A DNA stretch of 64,000 nucleotides from Euzebya sp. (GCF_964222135.1 NZ_CAXQBR010000051.1:1-64000), one strand, 5' to 3'; positions 46,302 to 54,920 are shown, counted from the first letter of the stretch. Notes: generated by a model not told the origin, from the sequence alone. Numbers and translations are program-made.

Positions 46302-47035
46302 AGGTGATGCGTCGTCCACGTACTCGGACGCATCCGAGGCTAACACGTAGCACTTCCTTCAGCTCTGCTCTGAGGCTTCTTCGTGATACTGATCTGCTAA
46401 TTGATCGCATTGATCGAACACTTCACCACGAAGAAATTGGCAATTTCAACTACTTACTTCAAGAAACAGCACTTGTGCCTACGGGGTCCGGTGTTGACAT
46501 GAGGCCTGAGACCGACACGGACATCGCGTCGGTCACCCTTCCATGGCAATCGAACCTCGCACGCTGGCTTCCGACGCGAGGAGAAATGCACCGGCCCACG
46601 CCCGGTGGCCGGGCAGCAACGGCCGTCGCCGCGTTTGACGAGGTCAAGCGCGGGCTAGGACTTAATGTCCGTGACACAGCGCGCATCGTCGACCTTTCGC
46701 ACAATACAGTTCAGGCTTGGCGCAAGCACGAGCGGGAGCCCTATCCAGCAACCGTGCGGAGACTGCTAGAAGTGAAGAATTTGGTTGCAGCGCTCAACGC
46801 GAAGGGATGGACTCCAGATGACTGGACCAAGAACGCTCCAGGCTCAGATGACAGCTACTTATCAATCCTGGAACGTGAAGACGGCCCAGAGGAAGTGGGT
46901 CGTTTAACGCACTGGATTCTTTTCGAGTCCCGCTACAGACCGTCGTCGCTCGTCGAGGACGAGTATGACGAAGTGGATGACGCTACATCGTACATTCCAA
47001 ACGCGATAGCGGCGGGCAATCGGCGGAGGAATTGA
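46298..47035 (+). CDS. HTH protein, second gene of the cargo triad
   Basis: 245 residues, not recognised as a named family. The N-terminal 100 residues are basic then mixed. A helix-turn-helix lies at about 120-165 (GLNVRDTARIVDLSHNTVQA, then WRKHEREPYPATVRRLLEVK). The C-terminal 80 residues are acidic (SLVEDEYDEVDD). The GTG start overlaps the TIGR04255 gene by 4 bp, and the next gene begins 3 bp after its stop. It may be the DNA-binding regulator or antitoxin-like member of the triad. Base composition is clearly lower in GC than the element backbone. Confidence 0.72.
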   Translation: MKVMRRPRTRTHPRLTRSTSFSSALRLLRDTDLLIDRIDRTLHHEEIGNFNYLLQETALVPTGSGVDMRPETDTDIASVTLPWQSNLARWLPTRGEMHRPTPGGRAATAVAAFDEVKRGLGLNVRDTARIVDLSHNTVQAWRKHEREPYPATVRRLLEVKNLVAALNAKGWTPDDWTKNAPGSDDSYLSILEREDGPEEVGRLTHWILFESRYRPSSLVEDEYDEVDDATSYIPNAIAAGNRRRN

Positions 47036-47038
47036 GGG

Positions 47039-47944
47039 TTGATAGACGAGCAGATCCCGAATGGTCGCGAGGAGTGGCCACCTGAACTCCTAGAGCATCT
47101 GAAGACCTTTCGGCAGGGCGACGTTGTCGAAAGTCCGCCGTTTGCCTATTGGGGCCTGCCACATCACGGCGTCCTTGATCTAACGAAGTCATTCGAGGGC
47201 GAGGGAGAAATTGTTGCTGCTGAGCGTCCGCCCTATGGGCTCATCCTTACCCAAACATGCGATCTAGTCGAGGAAGATGCGAGACGGCCGCGTTACCCAT
47301 ATGTCCACCTCTGCCCGGTCGTCAACGGCGACGAAGAGGTGAATGGAGAACCACGTATTCCTGCGGGCCGGCGAGGGAACATCGAACGGGGCCGCGTCAA
47401 GTACCAAATTCTTCTTCCCGACCTGCCTGGCGGTTGGTGGGTGGCAGATTCTCGACTGATCATTGCGTGTGAGAAGGGCTGGCTTGTCGAGAGGCAACCA
47501 ATCCGGGCCTTCAATGATGAGTCCCAACGCTGGTCGGTTGGGCCTTGGGTCGGTAGGTCCTTCTATCAGCCGGCCTTCGCCGGCAAGTTTGTGCAAGGAG
47601 TGCAGATTCCGCTAATCCAGAGCTTGCTGGATGTGAAGAAGCACGAACCAGAGATTTTCGCCGCCATCGACGGCTGCGTCGAGGAGTTCTGTCTCGCCGG
47701 TGCCGACCATGACGACCTTGATGATGCAGCCGTAGTTGTACTGCTTAGAACCCGGAACGAAGAGGCGATAAGTTGGCTACAGGACACTTGGGTGCAGTGG
47801 AACGACTCGGCCGCAGCTTGCGAAATTAACTTATTGCCACTTCGGTTTGAGGAGTTGGACGACATCTCACTCAAGGAGTACCGAAGTCTAACGACCATAC
47901 CGCTTAGGGAGGCAACCCCCTTTCCGGATGCATACGAGCTATAG
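47039..47944 (+). CDS. LTQTCDL-motif protein, third gene of the cargo triad
   Basis: 301 residues, no named family. The fold appears mixed alpha/beta, opening with FRQGDVVESPPFAYWGLPHH. The motif ILTQTCDLVEE, near residue 72, contains a buried Cys-Asp pair of the sort that could be a catalytic or metal site. Later features are PGGWWVADSRLIIACEKGWL and a central PLIQSLLDVKKHEPEIFAAI. The TTG start has GGAGG upstream and the gene starts 3 bp after the HTH gene, so the three are one operon. Function unknown; an effector role is possible. Confidence 0.72.
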   Translation: MIDEQIPNGREEWPPELLEHLKTFRQGDVVESPPFAYWGLPHHGVLDLTKSFEGEGEIVAAERPPYGLILTQTCDLVEEDARRPRYPYVHLCPVVNGDEEVNGEPRIPAGRRGNIERGRVKYQILLPDLPGGWWVADSRLIIACEKGWLVERQPIRAFNDESQRWSVGPWVGRSFYQPAFAGKFVQGVQIPLIQSLLDVKKHEPEIFAAIDGCVEEFCLAGADHDDLDDAAVVVLLRTRNEEAISWLQDTWVQWNDSAAACEINLLPLRFEELDDISLKEYRSLTTIPLREATPFPDAYEL

Positions 47945-48318
47945 TCTAAGGGAGCCGGCCCTTTCGAAACGCCTGATGGATCGATCGCTTGACGTTGATG
48001 ACCGTTTCGGCTTGTGCTGTGGTCAGTTGGCTATGATTGTCACTCCCTCAAGGTCAGCCTTGCGGACGTTTTCATATCTCAATCGCGCCTAGCGATTGGA
48101 TCTCAAGCTCTTCGAATGGCTTCGTGCAAGCGGTGGTGCAACTCGTATAGGTCTCTGCGCGGCTAACTGGTGTGTCGATGAGGGGCGGTTGTCGCTGCCG
48201 CCCGCGCCTTCGGCGCGGTTGCCGCGTTGGCTCTGGGTCCGGTCGGCGCGTGCCTGCTTGGGGCTGAGAGCGGTGCCAGTAGCCTGCGGGCGAGGACGTG
48301 ATCGGCGAGCGGTAGGAC
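47945..48318. other. Intergenic region between cargo and GntR gene
   Basis: 374 bp without a convincing gene. It begins with a weak hairpin (AAGGG-N6-CCCTT, 47948-47963) and holds a better one, CAATCGC-GCCTA-GCGATTG at 48080-48098, probably terminating the cargo operon. GC rises sharply from about 48180, marking the return to element backbone. The GntR promoter must lie in the last part, but no clear boxes are seen. Confidence 0.55.
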
Positions 48319-49026
48319 GTGGAACAGTCGCAGGCGCGCAAGGTCGCGGGGTCATCAGCGTACGGCCAGCTCGCAGACCTCTTGCGGGACAAGATCGTCG
48401 CGGGCCAGCTGACCGCCGGGGCGAAGCTGCCGAGCGAGCGTGAGCTCTGCGCGGAACACGGGTTGGCGCGGGGCACCGTGCGGCAGGCGCTGAACCACCT
48501 CCGCGAGGAAGGGCTCGTGGTCATCCAGCACGGTCGAGGGGCGTTCGTCCGTGCGACTCCCAAGCAGATCCCCGTGCCCGTGGACGGCCCGTCCGGCCCG
48601 CCCGCGGTCATTGTGGCTGCGATCACGGACGCCGGTCTGCCCGCCACCGCACGTCCGATGGGACTCGGCCCAGAGGCCTTCGACGACACCGTGCGCACCG
48701 GCGTCATCGTGTTCGCGGACGCCGAACCGGTCGCGACGTGGCAGGCGGCCATCCGCACACCCGGCCCGGCCCGTCACGACCCCGAGCGGGGCATCCACGC
48801 GGCGTTCCCACCCTCCCCACCCGGTCCGCGCACCACGACGCGGGCCCGACTCGTCACCCGCGACGAGCAGCGGCTTTTTCGCCTCCCCGCGACCACGACC
48901 GTGCTCGAGGTGGAGACCACGTACGACAGCGCCGGCACCGCCGTCCAGCACACCGCGGTGTACCTCGCCGACCGGATCGCCCTCACCACCGGCCCCACCA
49001 AAGCGTCCGACGACGCATCTGCTTGA
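48319..49026 (+). CDS. GntR-family regulator of the integrative element
   Basis: 235 residues. The N-terminal GntR winged helix is clear (YGQLADLLRDKIVAGQLTAG, LPSERELCAEHGLARGTVRQ, ALNHLREEGLVVIQHGRGAF). The C-terminal domain is shorter than a full UTRA domain but has its strand pattern. The GTG start follows GTAGGA. In pSAM2-type elements a GntR protein (KorSA) represses transfer and excision genes; this gene has the matching position just before xis and int. Confidence 0.88.
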   Translation: MEQSQARKVAGSSAYGQLADLLRDKIVAGQLTAGAKLPSERELCAEHGLARGTVRQALNHLREEGLVVIQHGRGAFVRATPKQIPVPVDGPSGPPAVIVAAITDAGLPATARPMGLGPEAFDDTVRTGVIVFADAEPVATWQAAIRTPGPARHDPERGIHAAFPPSPPGPRTTTRARLVTRDEQRLFRLPATTTVLEVETTYDSAGTAVQHTAVYLADRIALTTGPTKASDDASA

Positions 49027-49086
49027 CCCCCGTCATCCACAGTGCTCAACTGGTCTGTACCAGTACGGATGAGGAGTGGGGGCATC

Positions 49087-49278
49087 ATGGGTGCCGAGGA
49101 CCGTGACCGCCTGCTGACCGCGGCCGAGCTCGCGGACTACCTGGCCGTCCCGCTCCGGACCATCTACGCCTGGCGGTACCAGGGCGACGGGCCGGTGGGG
49201 CTGCGGATCGGCCGGCATCTGCGGTTCCGCTGGGTCGACGTCCAGGCCTGGCTCGAGGAGTGCGCCACCCGGAGGTAG
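49087..49278 (+). CDS. xis: Excisionase / MerR-like HTH
   Basis: 63 residues, a single winged-helix of the HTH_17 excisionase type: LLTAAELADYLAVPLRTIYA, then WRYQGDGPVGLRIGRHLRFR and WVDVQAWLEE. ATG 49087 is preferred, with GGAGTGGGGG upstream. It ends 3 bp before the integrase GTG, the usual xis-int arrangement, so it would steer the integrase towards excision. The phased repeats at 42298 could be its binding sites. Confidence 0.88.
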   Translation: MGAEDRDRLLTAAELADYLAVPLRTIYAWRYQGDGPVGLRIGRHLRFRWVDVQAWLEECATRR

Positions 49279-49281
49279 CCA

Positions 49282-50487
49282 GTGGGGTTCATCGACAAGC
49301 AGGTGCGCACCGGCGACGGCGGCGCCACCACGGTGCGCTGGCGCGCCCGCTACCGAGACCCGGCCGGGCGTGAGCGGTCCAAGACCTTCAAGCGCAAGCT
49401 CGACGCCGAACGCCACCTCGTCAGCGTCGAGGCCCGCATGCTGCAGGGGGAGTGGACCGACCCCGAGCGCGGCCGCACCACGGTCGCGGAGTGGGCACCG
49501 AAGTGGCTCGACTCCAAGCGTGCCCTCAAGCCCAAGACCCGCTACACCTACGAGTCGCTGCTCCGGAAGGTCACCGCCCACCTCGGCGGGTACCCGCTCG
49601 CCAAGCTCGACCGCCTCGCCGTCGAGACCTTCGTGTCCCAGCTCGAGGCCGAGGGGCTGTCCGCGTCACGGGTGCGGCAGTGCCACATGATGCTCGGCGC
49701 GATGCTGGACGCCGCGGTGGCCAGCCGGATCCTCACCCACAACGTCGCCCGCGGCGTCGAGCTGCCCCGCCTGCGCCCCGCTCGCCGGCGGTTCCTGGAC
49801 CAGGACCAGGTCCGTCGCCTCGCCGACGCGGTCGGCCCGGACGTGCGGCCCCTCATCCTCACCCTCGCCTACGGCGGCCTCCGCTGGGGCGAGGCCCTCG
49901 CGGTGCGGCGGCGCGGCTGCGACCTCGACCGGCGCCGGCTCCACATCACCGAGTCCGTCGTCGAGATCGGCAGCCGCCAGGTGTGGGGGCCGCCCAAGAC
50001 CCATCGGGTCCGCAGCGTCCAGCTGCCCGCCTTCGTCTGCGACGAGCTCCAAGCGGTGCTCGCCGACCTCGACGACGACGCCGAGACTCTCATCTTCACC
50101 ACCCCCTACGGGGCGACGTGGTCGGCCACGGACTTCCGCGACCGGGTGTGGAAGCCAGCCCTGGCCGCTGCGGGCCTGGACGACACCCTCACGGTCCACG
50201 AGTTGCGGCACACCGCCGCGTCGCTGCTCATCGCCGCCGGCGCCGGCCCCAAGTCGATCCAGGCCCAGCTCGGCCACTCGACCATCACCACGACCTTCGA
50301 CGTCTACGGCCACCTCTTCGACGGGCACCTCGACACGGTCATGGACGACCTCGACCGGGCGTGGCGGTGCACCCCCGAGACGGGGCGGGACGATGCTGAC
50401 GCGTACCGGATGCGTACCGCCGGCGCCCTCGACCCCTCACCGGCCCCCGTTTCCGACCGCGACGGAAGGACCAAAAGTGCGCGCTGA
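49282..50487 (+). CDS. int: Tyrosine site-specific integrase
   Basis: 401 residues. There is an N-terminal arm-binding domain (RWRARYRDPAGRERSKTFKR), a SAM-like core-binding domain and a catalytic domain. All catalytic residues are visible: Arg in GGLRWGEAL (about 198), Lys in GPPKTHRVRSVQL, HxxR in HELRHTAAS, His in LGHS and Tyr in DVYGHLF. The start is GTG. The gene ends 16 bp before the tRNA 3' end, the usual place for a tRNA-targeting integrase. It is the best evidence that the element is an integrated unit. Confidence 0.95.
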   Translation: MGFIDKQVRTGDGGATTVRWRARYRDPAGRERSKTFKRKLDAERHLVSVEARMLQGEWTDPERGRTTVAEWAPKWLDSKRALKPKTRYTYESLLRKVTAHLGGYPLAKLDRLAVETFVSQLEAEGLSASRVRQCHMMLGAMLDAAVASRILTHNVARGVELPRLRPARRRFLDQDQVRRLADAVGPDVRPLILTLAYGGLRWGEALAVRRRGCDLDRRRLHITESVVEIGSRQVWGPPKTHRVRSVQLPAFVCDELQAVLADLDDDAETLIFTTPYGATWSATDFRDRVWKPALAAAGLDDTLTVHELRHTAASLLIAAGAGPKSIQAQLGHSTITTTFDVYGHLFDGHLDTVMDDLDRAWRCTPETGRDDADAYRMRTAGALDPSPAPVSDRDGRTKSAR

Positions 50488-50502
50488 CCTGCGGGTATCT
50501 TG

Positions 50503-50589
50503 CGGAGACGGTGGGATTCGAACCCACGGGACCGTTGCCGGCCCGACGGTTTTCAAGACCGTTCCCTTCGTCCGCTCGGGCACGTCTCC
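50503..50589 (-). tRNA. tRNA-Ser (anticodon UGA)
   Basis: 87 nt. The acceptor stem is GGAGACG/CGTCTCC. The anticodon stem ACGGT/ACCGT encloses loop CTTGAAA with anticodon TGA. A long variable arm is present, as expected for serine, and the T arm contains GGTTCGAATCC. CCA is not encoded. The integrative element uses the 3' half as its attachment site and leaves the gene intact. Confidence 0.96.
50504..50557. repeat. attR: tRNA-Ser 3' half
   Basis: 54-bp segment inside the tRNA gene, identical to attL apart from one missing base there. The crossover lies somewhere within this block, most likely at the anticodon arm or T arm as for other tRNA integrases. Confidence 0.85.
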
Positions 50590-50652
50590 TGGGCCGCGCA
50601 GTGTAGAGGGCGCCCAGAGGCGTGTGACCAACGGCCTCCACCCGGCGGGGAT

Positions 50653-50805
50653 GGAGGGGCTCGTCGCGAGCCCGTGGGGCGATGGCGGGACCCAGTCGGG
50701 CGGTGGAGGGCTCGTCATGCGCCCGTGGGGCGATGGCGGGACCCAGTCGGACGGTGAAGGGCTCGTGATGCGCCCGTGGGTCGATGGCGGGACCGGCGTC
50801 GCGGG
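50653..50805. repeat. 51-bp tandem repeat, three copies
   Basis: Units at 50653-50704 (one extra G), 50705-50755 and 50756-about 50805. All contain CTCGT, GCCCGTGGG and CGATGGCGGGACC. They fill most of the 230-bp gap between tRNA-Ser and the dehydrogenase gene. Because 51 is a multiple of three, every frame stays open, giving false reading frames on both strands. The third copy diverges at its end. Confidence 0.85.
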
Positions 50806-50819
50806 CGTGAGCCGCCGCC

Positions 50820-51815
50820 TCACGCGACCCGGTGCAGCTCCCCCTCACCCGTCTCGAACGCCGACGCGTTCGCCAGCGTCGTGTCGGCGATGTTCTCGAG
50901 CGCCTCGCGGGTGAAGAAGGCCTGGTGGCTGGTGATCAGCACGTTCGGGAAGCTCAGCAGCCGGGCGAAGGTGTCGTCGGTGATGATCTGCTCGGAGCGG
51001 TCCTCGAAGAACAGGTCGGCCTCCTCCTCGTAGACGTCGATCGCCAGCCCCCCGAGGTGGCCCGACCGCAGGGCGTCGACCGCCGCGCTCGCGTCCACCA
51101 AGCCTCCCCTGGAGGTGTTGACCAGCAAGGCGCCCTGGGGCATCTCCGCGAACCGGTCGGCGTCGAAGAGGTGGTGGGTGTCGGCGGTCAGGGGGCAGTG
51201 CAGCGACACGATCTGCGACCGGGACACCAGCTCGTCGAGGTCCACGTAGGTCCCGCGCAGTCGCACGATCTCGTCGTTCGGGTAGGGGTCGTAGGCCAGC
51301 ACCTCGCAGTGGAAGCCGCGCATCAGCCGCGTGAAGACCGTGCCGATCGTCCCGGTCCCGACGACCCCGAGGGTCTTGTTGTGGACGTCGAACCCCTCCA
51401 ACCCCGCCAGCGAGAAGTTCTGGTCCCGCACCCGCGAGTACGCGCGGTGCAGCTTGCGGTTCAGCGCGAGGAGCAGGGCGACGGCGTGCTCGGCGACCGC
51501 GTAGGGGGAGTAGGCGGGCACCCGCGCCACCTCCATGCCCAGCTCCCGTGCCCGCGGCACGTCGATGTGGTTGAACCCCGCCGACCTGGTGAGGACCAGT
51601 CGCACGCCGTGCTCGGCGACCGTGGCCAGGGTCTCGGCGTGCACCTCGTCGTTCACGAACACGCAGACGGTGTCGTGCCCCTCGGCGAGCGCGGCGGTCT
51701 GGGGGGTCAGCCGCGGTTCGTAGAAGGTCAGCTGGTGCGGTGAGCCCATCCGCTCGTTCGTGGCGGTGAGGTAGGTGCGGTCGTACGGCTTGGTGCTGAA
51801 GACGGCGATGCGCAT
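50820..51815 (-). CDS. D-2-hydroxyacid dehydrogenase (D-lactate dehydrogenase-like)
   Basis: NAD-dependent reduction of 2-keto acids, 331 residues, full length. The cofactor motif is VVGTGTIGTVF (near 150). The catalytic Arg is in NTSRGGLVD, Glu in the AIDVYEEEADLFFEDRS region and His in ITSHQAFFTREAL. The FEDRS and SHQAFFT segments are typical of LdhA-type D-lactate dehydrogenases. ATG 51815 starts the Rossmann-like N-terminal domain (MRIAVFSTKPYDR). The region downstream is the tandem repeat. Confidence 0.92.
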   Translation of the reverse strand: MRIAVFSTKPYDRTYLTATNERMGSPHQLTFYEPRLTPQTAALAEGHDTVCVFVNDEVHAETLATVAEHGVRLVLTRSAGFNHIDVPRARELGMEVARVPAYSPYAVAEHAVALLLALNRKLHRAYSRVRDQNFSLAGLEGFDVHNKTLGVVGTGTIGTVFTRLMRGFHCEVLAYDPYPNDEIVRLRGTYVDLDELVSRSQIVSLHCPLTADTHHLFDADRFAEMPQGALLVNTSRGGLVDASAAVDALRSGHLGGLAIDVYEEEADLFFEDRSEQIITDDTFARLLSFPNVLITSHQAFFTREALENIADTTLANASAFETGEGELHRVA

Positions 51816-51855
51816 CGCCGCCGATCCTCGCACGCCCGCGGCCGGACCGATGTCG

Positions 51856-52722
51856 TCAGCCCGCCCGCGCCACGAGGTCCGCGACGCGATCGGCGATGGC
51901 CGGCGCCTGGTCCTCCTGCAAGAAGTGCTTGGCCGGCAGCCTCGTGGCGGATCCCACGTCGGCCACGGCGACCGCGGTCTCACCGAACGGCGACCACGCC
52001 AGCGCCGGGTCGCGGTCCCCCCAGATCACCTGGCGGTGCGGGACCCCGCGGATCGCCTCGAGGTGCTGGCGGGACTTGGCCGCCGTCGTCTCGTAGGACC
52101 GCATGATCCGGAGGAACGCCCGGCCGCCGTCGTCGCGCATGAGCAGGTGCCGGTGGGCGGCGAGCTCCGCGTCGGTCGCCGCCGACCGGTCGGCCACGCC
52201 CTGGGCGCGCATCAGCCGCACGAACAGCCAGTCGGTCTGCCCGCCCAACCAGGCGCGGTCGAGCAGCGGCCAGGTGAACGGCCGCATGACCGGGGGAGGG
52301 GTGAACGAGCCCACGTCGGTGATCGTGTTGAGCAGCGTCACCGACCGCACCGCGGCCCCGAGGTGCGTGATCGCCTCGAACCCCACCGGCCCCCCGATGT
52401 CGTGGACGACCAGGTGCACCGGGCCGTCGACCAGCGCCTCGATCGCCCGCGCGGTCCACCGCCCGAGCCCGGTCCAGGTGTAGTCGAGATCTCCTGGCCG
52501 CTCGGCGAACCCCAGCCCCGGCAGGTCCGGCGCGATCGCGCGCAGCCCCCGGGCGGCCAGCTCCGCGACCACCTTCCGGTACACGTAGGACGACACCGGC
52601 ACCCCGTGCAGGCACACGACCGCCGGCCCCTCCCCGCGGTCCAGGGCGAACGTCCGCACGCCGTCGACCACGAGGTCCCGTCCGGCCCGCCGGTGGGCGG
52701 CGATGATCCCCTCGGTGTCCAT
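51856..52722 (-). CDS. Alpha/beta hydrolase with Asp nucleophile (dehalogenase-like)
   Basis: 288 residues. The oxyanion loop is HGVPVSSYVYR, the nucleophile elbow HDIGGPVGFE, the acid lies in WGDRDPALAW and the histidine in PAKHFLQED. It resembles haloalkane dehalogenases, but those carry Trp right after the nucleophile (HDWG) to bind halide; here it is Ile. Dehalogenase activity is therefore doubtful and an ester or epoxide substrate is possible. ATG 52722 is chosen as the N-terminus of the fold. Confidence 0.85.
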   Translation of the reverse strand: MDTEGIIAAHRRAGRDLVVDGVRTFALDRGEGPAVVCLHGVPVSSYVYRKVVAELAARGLRAIAPDLPGLGFAERPGDLDYTWTGLGRWTARAIEALVDGPVHLVVHDIGGPVGFEAITHLGAAVRSVTLLNTITDVGSFTPPPVMRPFTWPLLDRAWLGGQTDWLFVRLMRAQGVADRSAATDAELAAHRHLLMRDDGGRAFLRIMRSYETTAAKSRQHLEAIRGVPHRQVIWGDRDPALAWSPFGETAVAVADVGSATRLPAKHFLQEDQAPAIADRVADLVARAG

Positions 52723-52784
52723 GCGGCCAGACGCTACCCCGGGGCTGCGCACCCGCGGGGGGCGCACGTACACTGCCGGTCCCT

Positions 52785-52876
52785 GGAGGCGTCGCATAGC
52801 CCGGTCTAGTGCGCGTCACTGCTAATGACGTTGGGTGTAACAGCCCTCGAGGGTTCGAATCCCTCCGCCTCCGCCA
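52785..52876 (+). tRNA. tRNA-Ser (anticodon GCU), CCA encoded
   Basis: GGAGGCG/CGCCTCC acceptor stem. The anticodon stem CGTCA/TGACG encloses loop CTGCTAA with anticodon GCT, there is a long variable arm, and the T arm has GGTTCGAATCC. CCA follows the discriminator G at 52874-52876. Unlike the first tRNA-Ser it is not flanked by a mobile element. Confidence 0.95.
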
Positions 52877-52943
52877 ACGATGCGCTAACGGGGCCGGCGC
52901 ACGCCGCCCCGCCGCACGGGACGAGTCCTTACGGTGAGGCGCC

Positions 52944-54890
52944 ATGGACCTCCCCCGCCTGCGACCCGCCCGACGCCTCACCGCCCTCGTCGCGGTCGCG
53001 CTGCTGACCACCTCGCTCGCGAGCCCACCCGTCGGGGCCGTGCTCCCCGGTGGGAACGGGACGGTGTACGTCGAGACCGACAGCCTGATGGTGGCCTACG
53101 AGCCCGGCGGGGCCATCCGCGCCGTCGAGGGGCCGATGCGGCTCCAAGACCTCGACACCGCGTCGGTGTCACCCGACGGCCGTCGCCTGCTGGTCGAGAC
53201 CGACGGCGGCATCGGGATCATGGACGTCGAGGGGGAGCAGGGTCCCCAGACCCTGATCGAGGGCTTCGTCGGCTCGCCCACCTGGTCGCCTACCGACCCG
53301 GACCTGTTCGCCTACGCGAACGGCCAGGACTCGATCGACCTGTGGTCGCTCACCGACGGCCACCAGGGGACGGTCGTCGCGATCGACCTCGAGGCCGAGG
53401 GCTTCCCCGAGGACCTCGAGTGGGCGTCAGACGGCACGCTCTACGGCTACGGGGAGATCTTCGGGTCGAACGTGGCGAGCCTCTACCGGGTCAACGTCGC
53501 CGCGCGCACCCACACCCGCGTCGAGATCGCCAACGGGACGTTCGCCTCGCGGATCGGCTCGGCGTCACCCGACGCGACCCGGTTCGCCTACGAGTGCGAG
53601 ATCGAGGGGCCGGGGTACGCCGGCGGCCCGACCAACGCGCAACGCGGCGTGTGCCTGTACGACCGCGACGGCCAGCTCATCCGGTTCGTGAACCCGCTCG
53701 GCACCGCCCAGCAGCTCGAGCTCCCGGTGTGGTCGCCCGACGGCCAGCGGCTCGCGTACGTCTACGACTCCGAGGACACCCTGTACACCTCCGACCCGGC
53801 CGGGGGCAATCTCACCTCGGTGACCGACGCCGACGCGTTCGAGGTGACCCGCGCCATCCTGTGGGCGCCGACGGCGGCCGGGCCGCCCGCCGGCGAGGCG
53901 CCGCTCGCGCCCGGCGGGTTCGACGGCGATCCGACGACCACGGAGCGGGCGGACTTCACCGACCCGACGGCCTACGCGGTGGCCGTGTCGGCCGCGCGGT
54001 TCGGCGACGGCGACGCCGAGGTCGTGGTGCTGTCGCGCGACGACGAGTTCCCCGACTCCCTCGCCGGCGCGGCGCTCACCGGGGACGGACCGCTCCTGTT
54101 CACGAGCCCGACGTCGCTGCCCGCGGCCACGGCGACGGAGATCGACCGGGTCCTCGCCCCCGGCGGGACGATCTACCTGCTGGGCGGCAGCGCGGCCATC
54201 TCTGCGGAGGTCGAGGCGGAGCTCGCGCAGTCCGGCACCGTCGAGCGACTCGCTGGCCCCTCACGCGTCGAGACCAGCGTCGCCGTCGCCCGGGAGGTGC
54301 TCGGGGCCGGGGCGTTCGCCGGCGACGGCGTGCGCGTGGCCGTCGCGCGGGCCGGCGGGCCGGCCGACAACCCGACCGCCGGGTGGGCCGACAGCGTGTC
54401 GGTGGGCGCGTGGACCGCCGCCGACCGCATCCCCACCGTGGTGACCCCCACCGATCAGGTGCACCCGGCCGTCGCGGCGTTCGTCGACGAGGTCGGCGTC
54501 AGCCAGACGATCCTGCTGGGCGGCACCGCCGCGCTGTCGGCTGATGTGGAGGCCGCACTCCCCAACCCCCAGCGCATCGCCGGCGACTCCCGGGCCGGGA
54601 CGGCCGCGGCCATCGCCAGCCAGCTGGTCGGCCGTCCGGATGACGGCACCCGCGAGCTGGTGGTCATCAACGGCTACCGCCCGGACGGGTGGCTCTTCGG
54701 CCTGCCGGCCGCGGGGCTCGCCGCCGATGCCGGCGCCCCGATCGCCCTCGGCGACGACCCGGTGCCGCCCGAGACCCTCGCGCTCGCCTGCGGTCCGGAG
54801 ACGATCGACGTGCTGCTCGCCGGCGGCCTCGCCGTCCTGGGCGACGCGGTGGCGACCCAGCTCGACGCGGCGCCCGCCTGCGGGGCCTGA
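52944..54890 (+). CDS. Secreted beta-propeller protein with C-terminal cell-wall-binding repeats
   Basis: 648 residues. The signal peptide is about 1-32 (LVAVALLTTSLASPPVGA). Residues about 40-320 form a WD40/TolB-like propeller (ASVSPDGRRLLVETDGG, PVWSPDGQRLAYVYDSE). The last 300 residues hold three cell-wall-binding 2 repeats (VVVLSRDDEFPDSLAGAALT, TIYLLGGSAAISAEVEAEL, QTILLGGTAALSADVEAAL). Domain order is the reverse of the 28064-30553 protein, so similar parts have been combined twice. It probably sits on the cell wall; ligand unknown. Confidence 0.9.
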   Translation: MDLPRLRPARRLTALVAVALLTTSLASPPVGAVLPGGNGTVYVETDSLMVAYEPGGAIRAVEGPMRLQDLDTASVSPDGRRLLVETDGGIGIMDVEGEQGPQTLIEGFVGSPTWSPTDPDLFAYANGQDSIDLWSLTDGHQGTVVAIDLEAEGFPEDLEWASDGTLYGYGEIFGSNVASLYRVNVAARTHTRVEIANGTFASRIGSASPDATRFAYECEIEGPGYAGGPTNAQRGVCLYDRDGQLIRFVNPLGTAQQLELPVWSPDGQRLAYVYDSEDTLYTSDPAGGNLTSVTDADAFEVTRAILWAPTAAGPPAGEAPLAPGGFDGDPTTTERADFTDPTAYAVAVSAARFGDGDAEVVVLSRDDEFPDSLAGAALTGDGPLLFTSPTSLPAATATEIDRVLAPGGTIYLLGGSAAISAEVEAELAQSGTVERLAGPSRVETSVAVAREVLGAGAFAGDGVRVAVARAGGPADNPTAGWADSVSVGAWTAADRIPTVVTPTDQVHPAVAAFVDEVGVSQTILLGGTAALSADVEAALPNPQRIAGDSRAGTAAAIASQLVGRPDDGTRELVVINGYRPDGWLFGLPAAGLAADAGAPIALGDDPVPPETLALACGPETIDVLLAGGLAVLGDAVATQLDAAPACGA

Positions 54891-54920
54891 GGGGGCACCC
54901 GCCGTCACCCCGCACCGTCT

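Larger units (their letters stand above)
42222..50557. mobile_element. Integrative mobilizable element in tRNA-Ser(UGA)
   Basis: About 8.3 kb bounded by a duplicated tRNA-Ser 3' half (53 bp at left, 54 bp at right). Contents left to right: MobF-type relaxase-helicase (frameshifted), a three-gene lower-GC cargo, a GntR regulator, an excisionase and a tyrosine integrase next to the tRNA. The layout resembles actinomycete integrative elements of the pSAM2 kind, but no FtsK/TraB-like translocase or replication gene is seen. It is therefore probably mobilizable rather than self-transmissible, and possibly immobile if the relaxase is really broken. Confidence 0.85.

Noticed and set aside
50653-50805. 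CRISPR array
   Set aside because: The units are contiguous 51-bp tandem copies with no unique spacers, and no cas genes are near.
51856-52722. Firm call as haloalkane dehalogenase
   Set aside because: The halide-binding Trp after the nucleophile is replaced by Ile, so only alpha/beta hydrolase is claimed.
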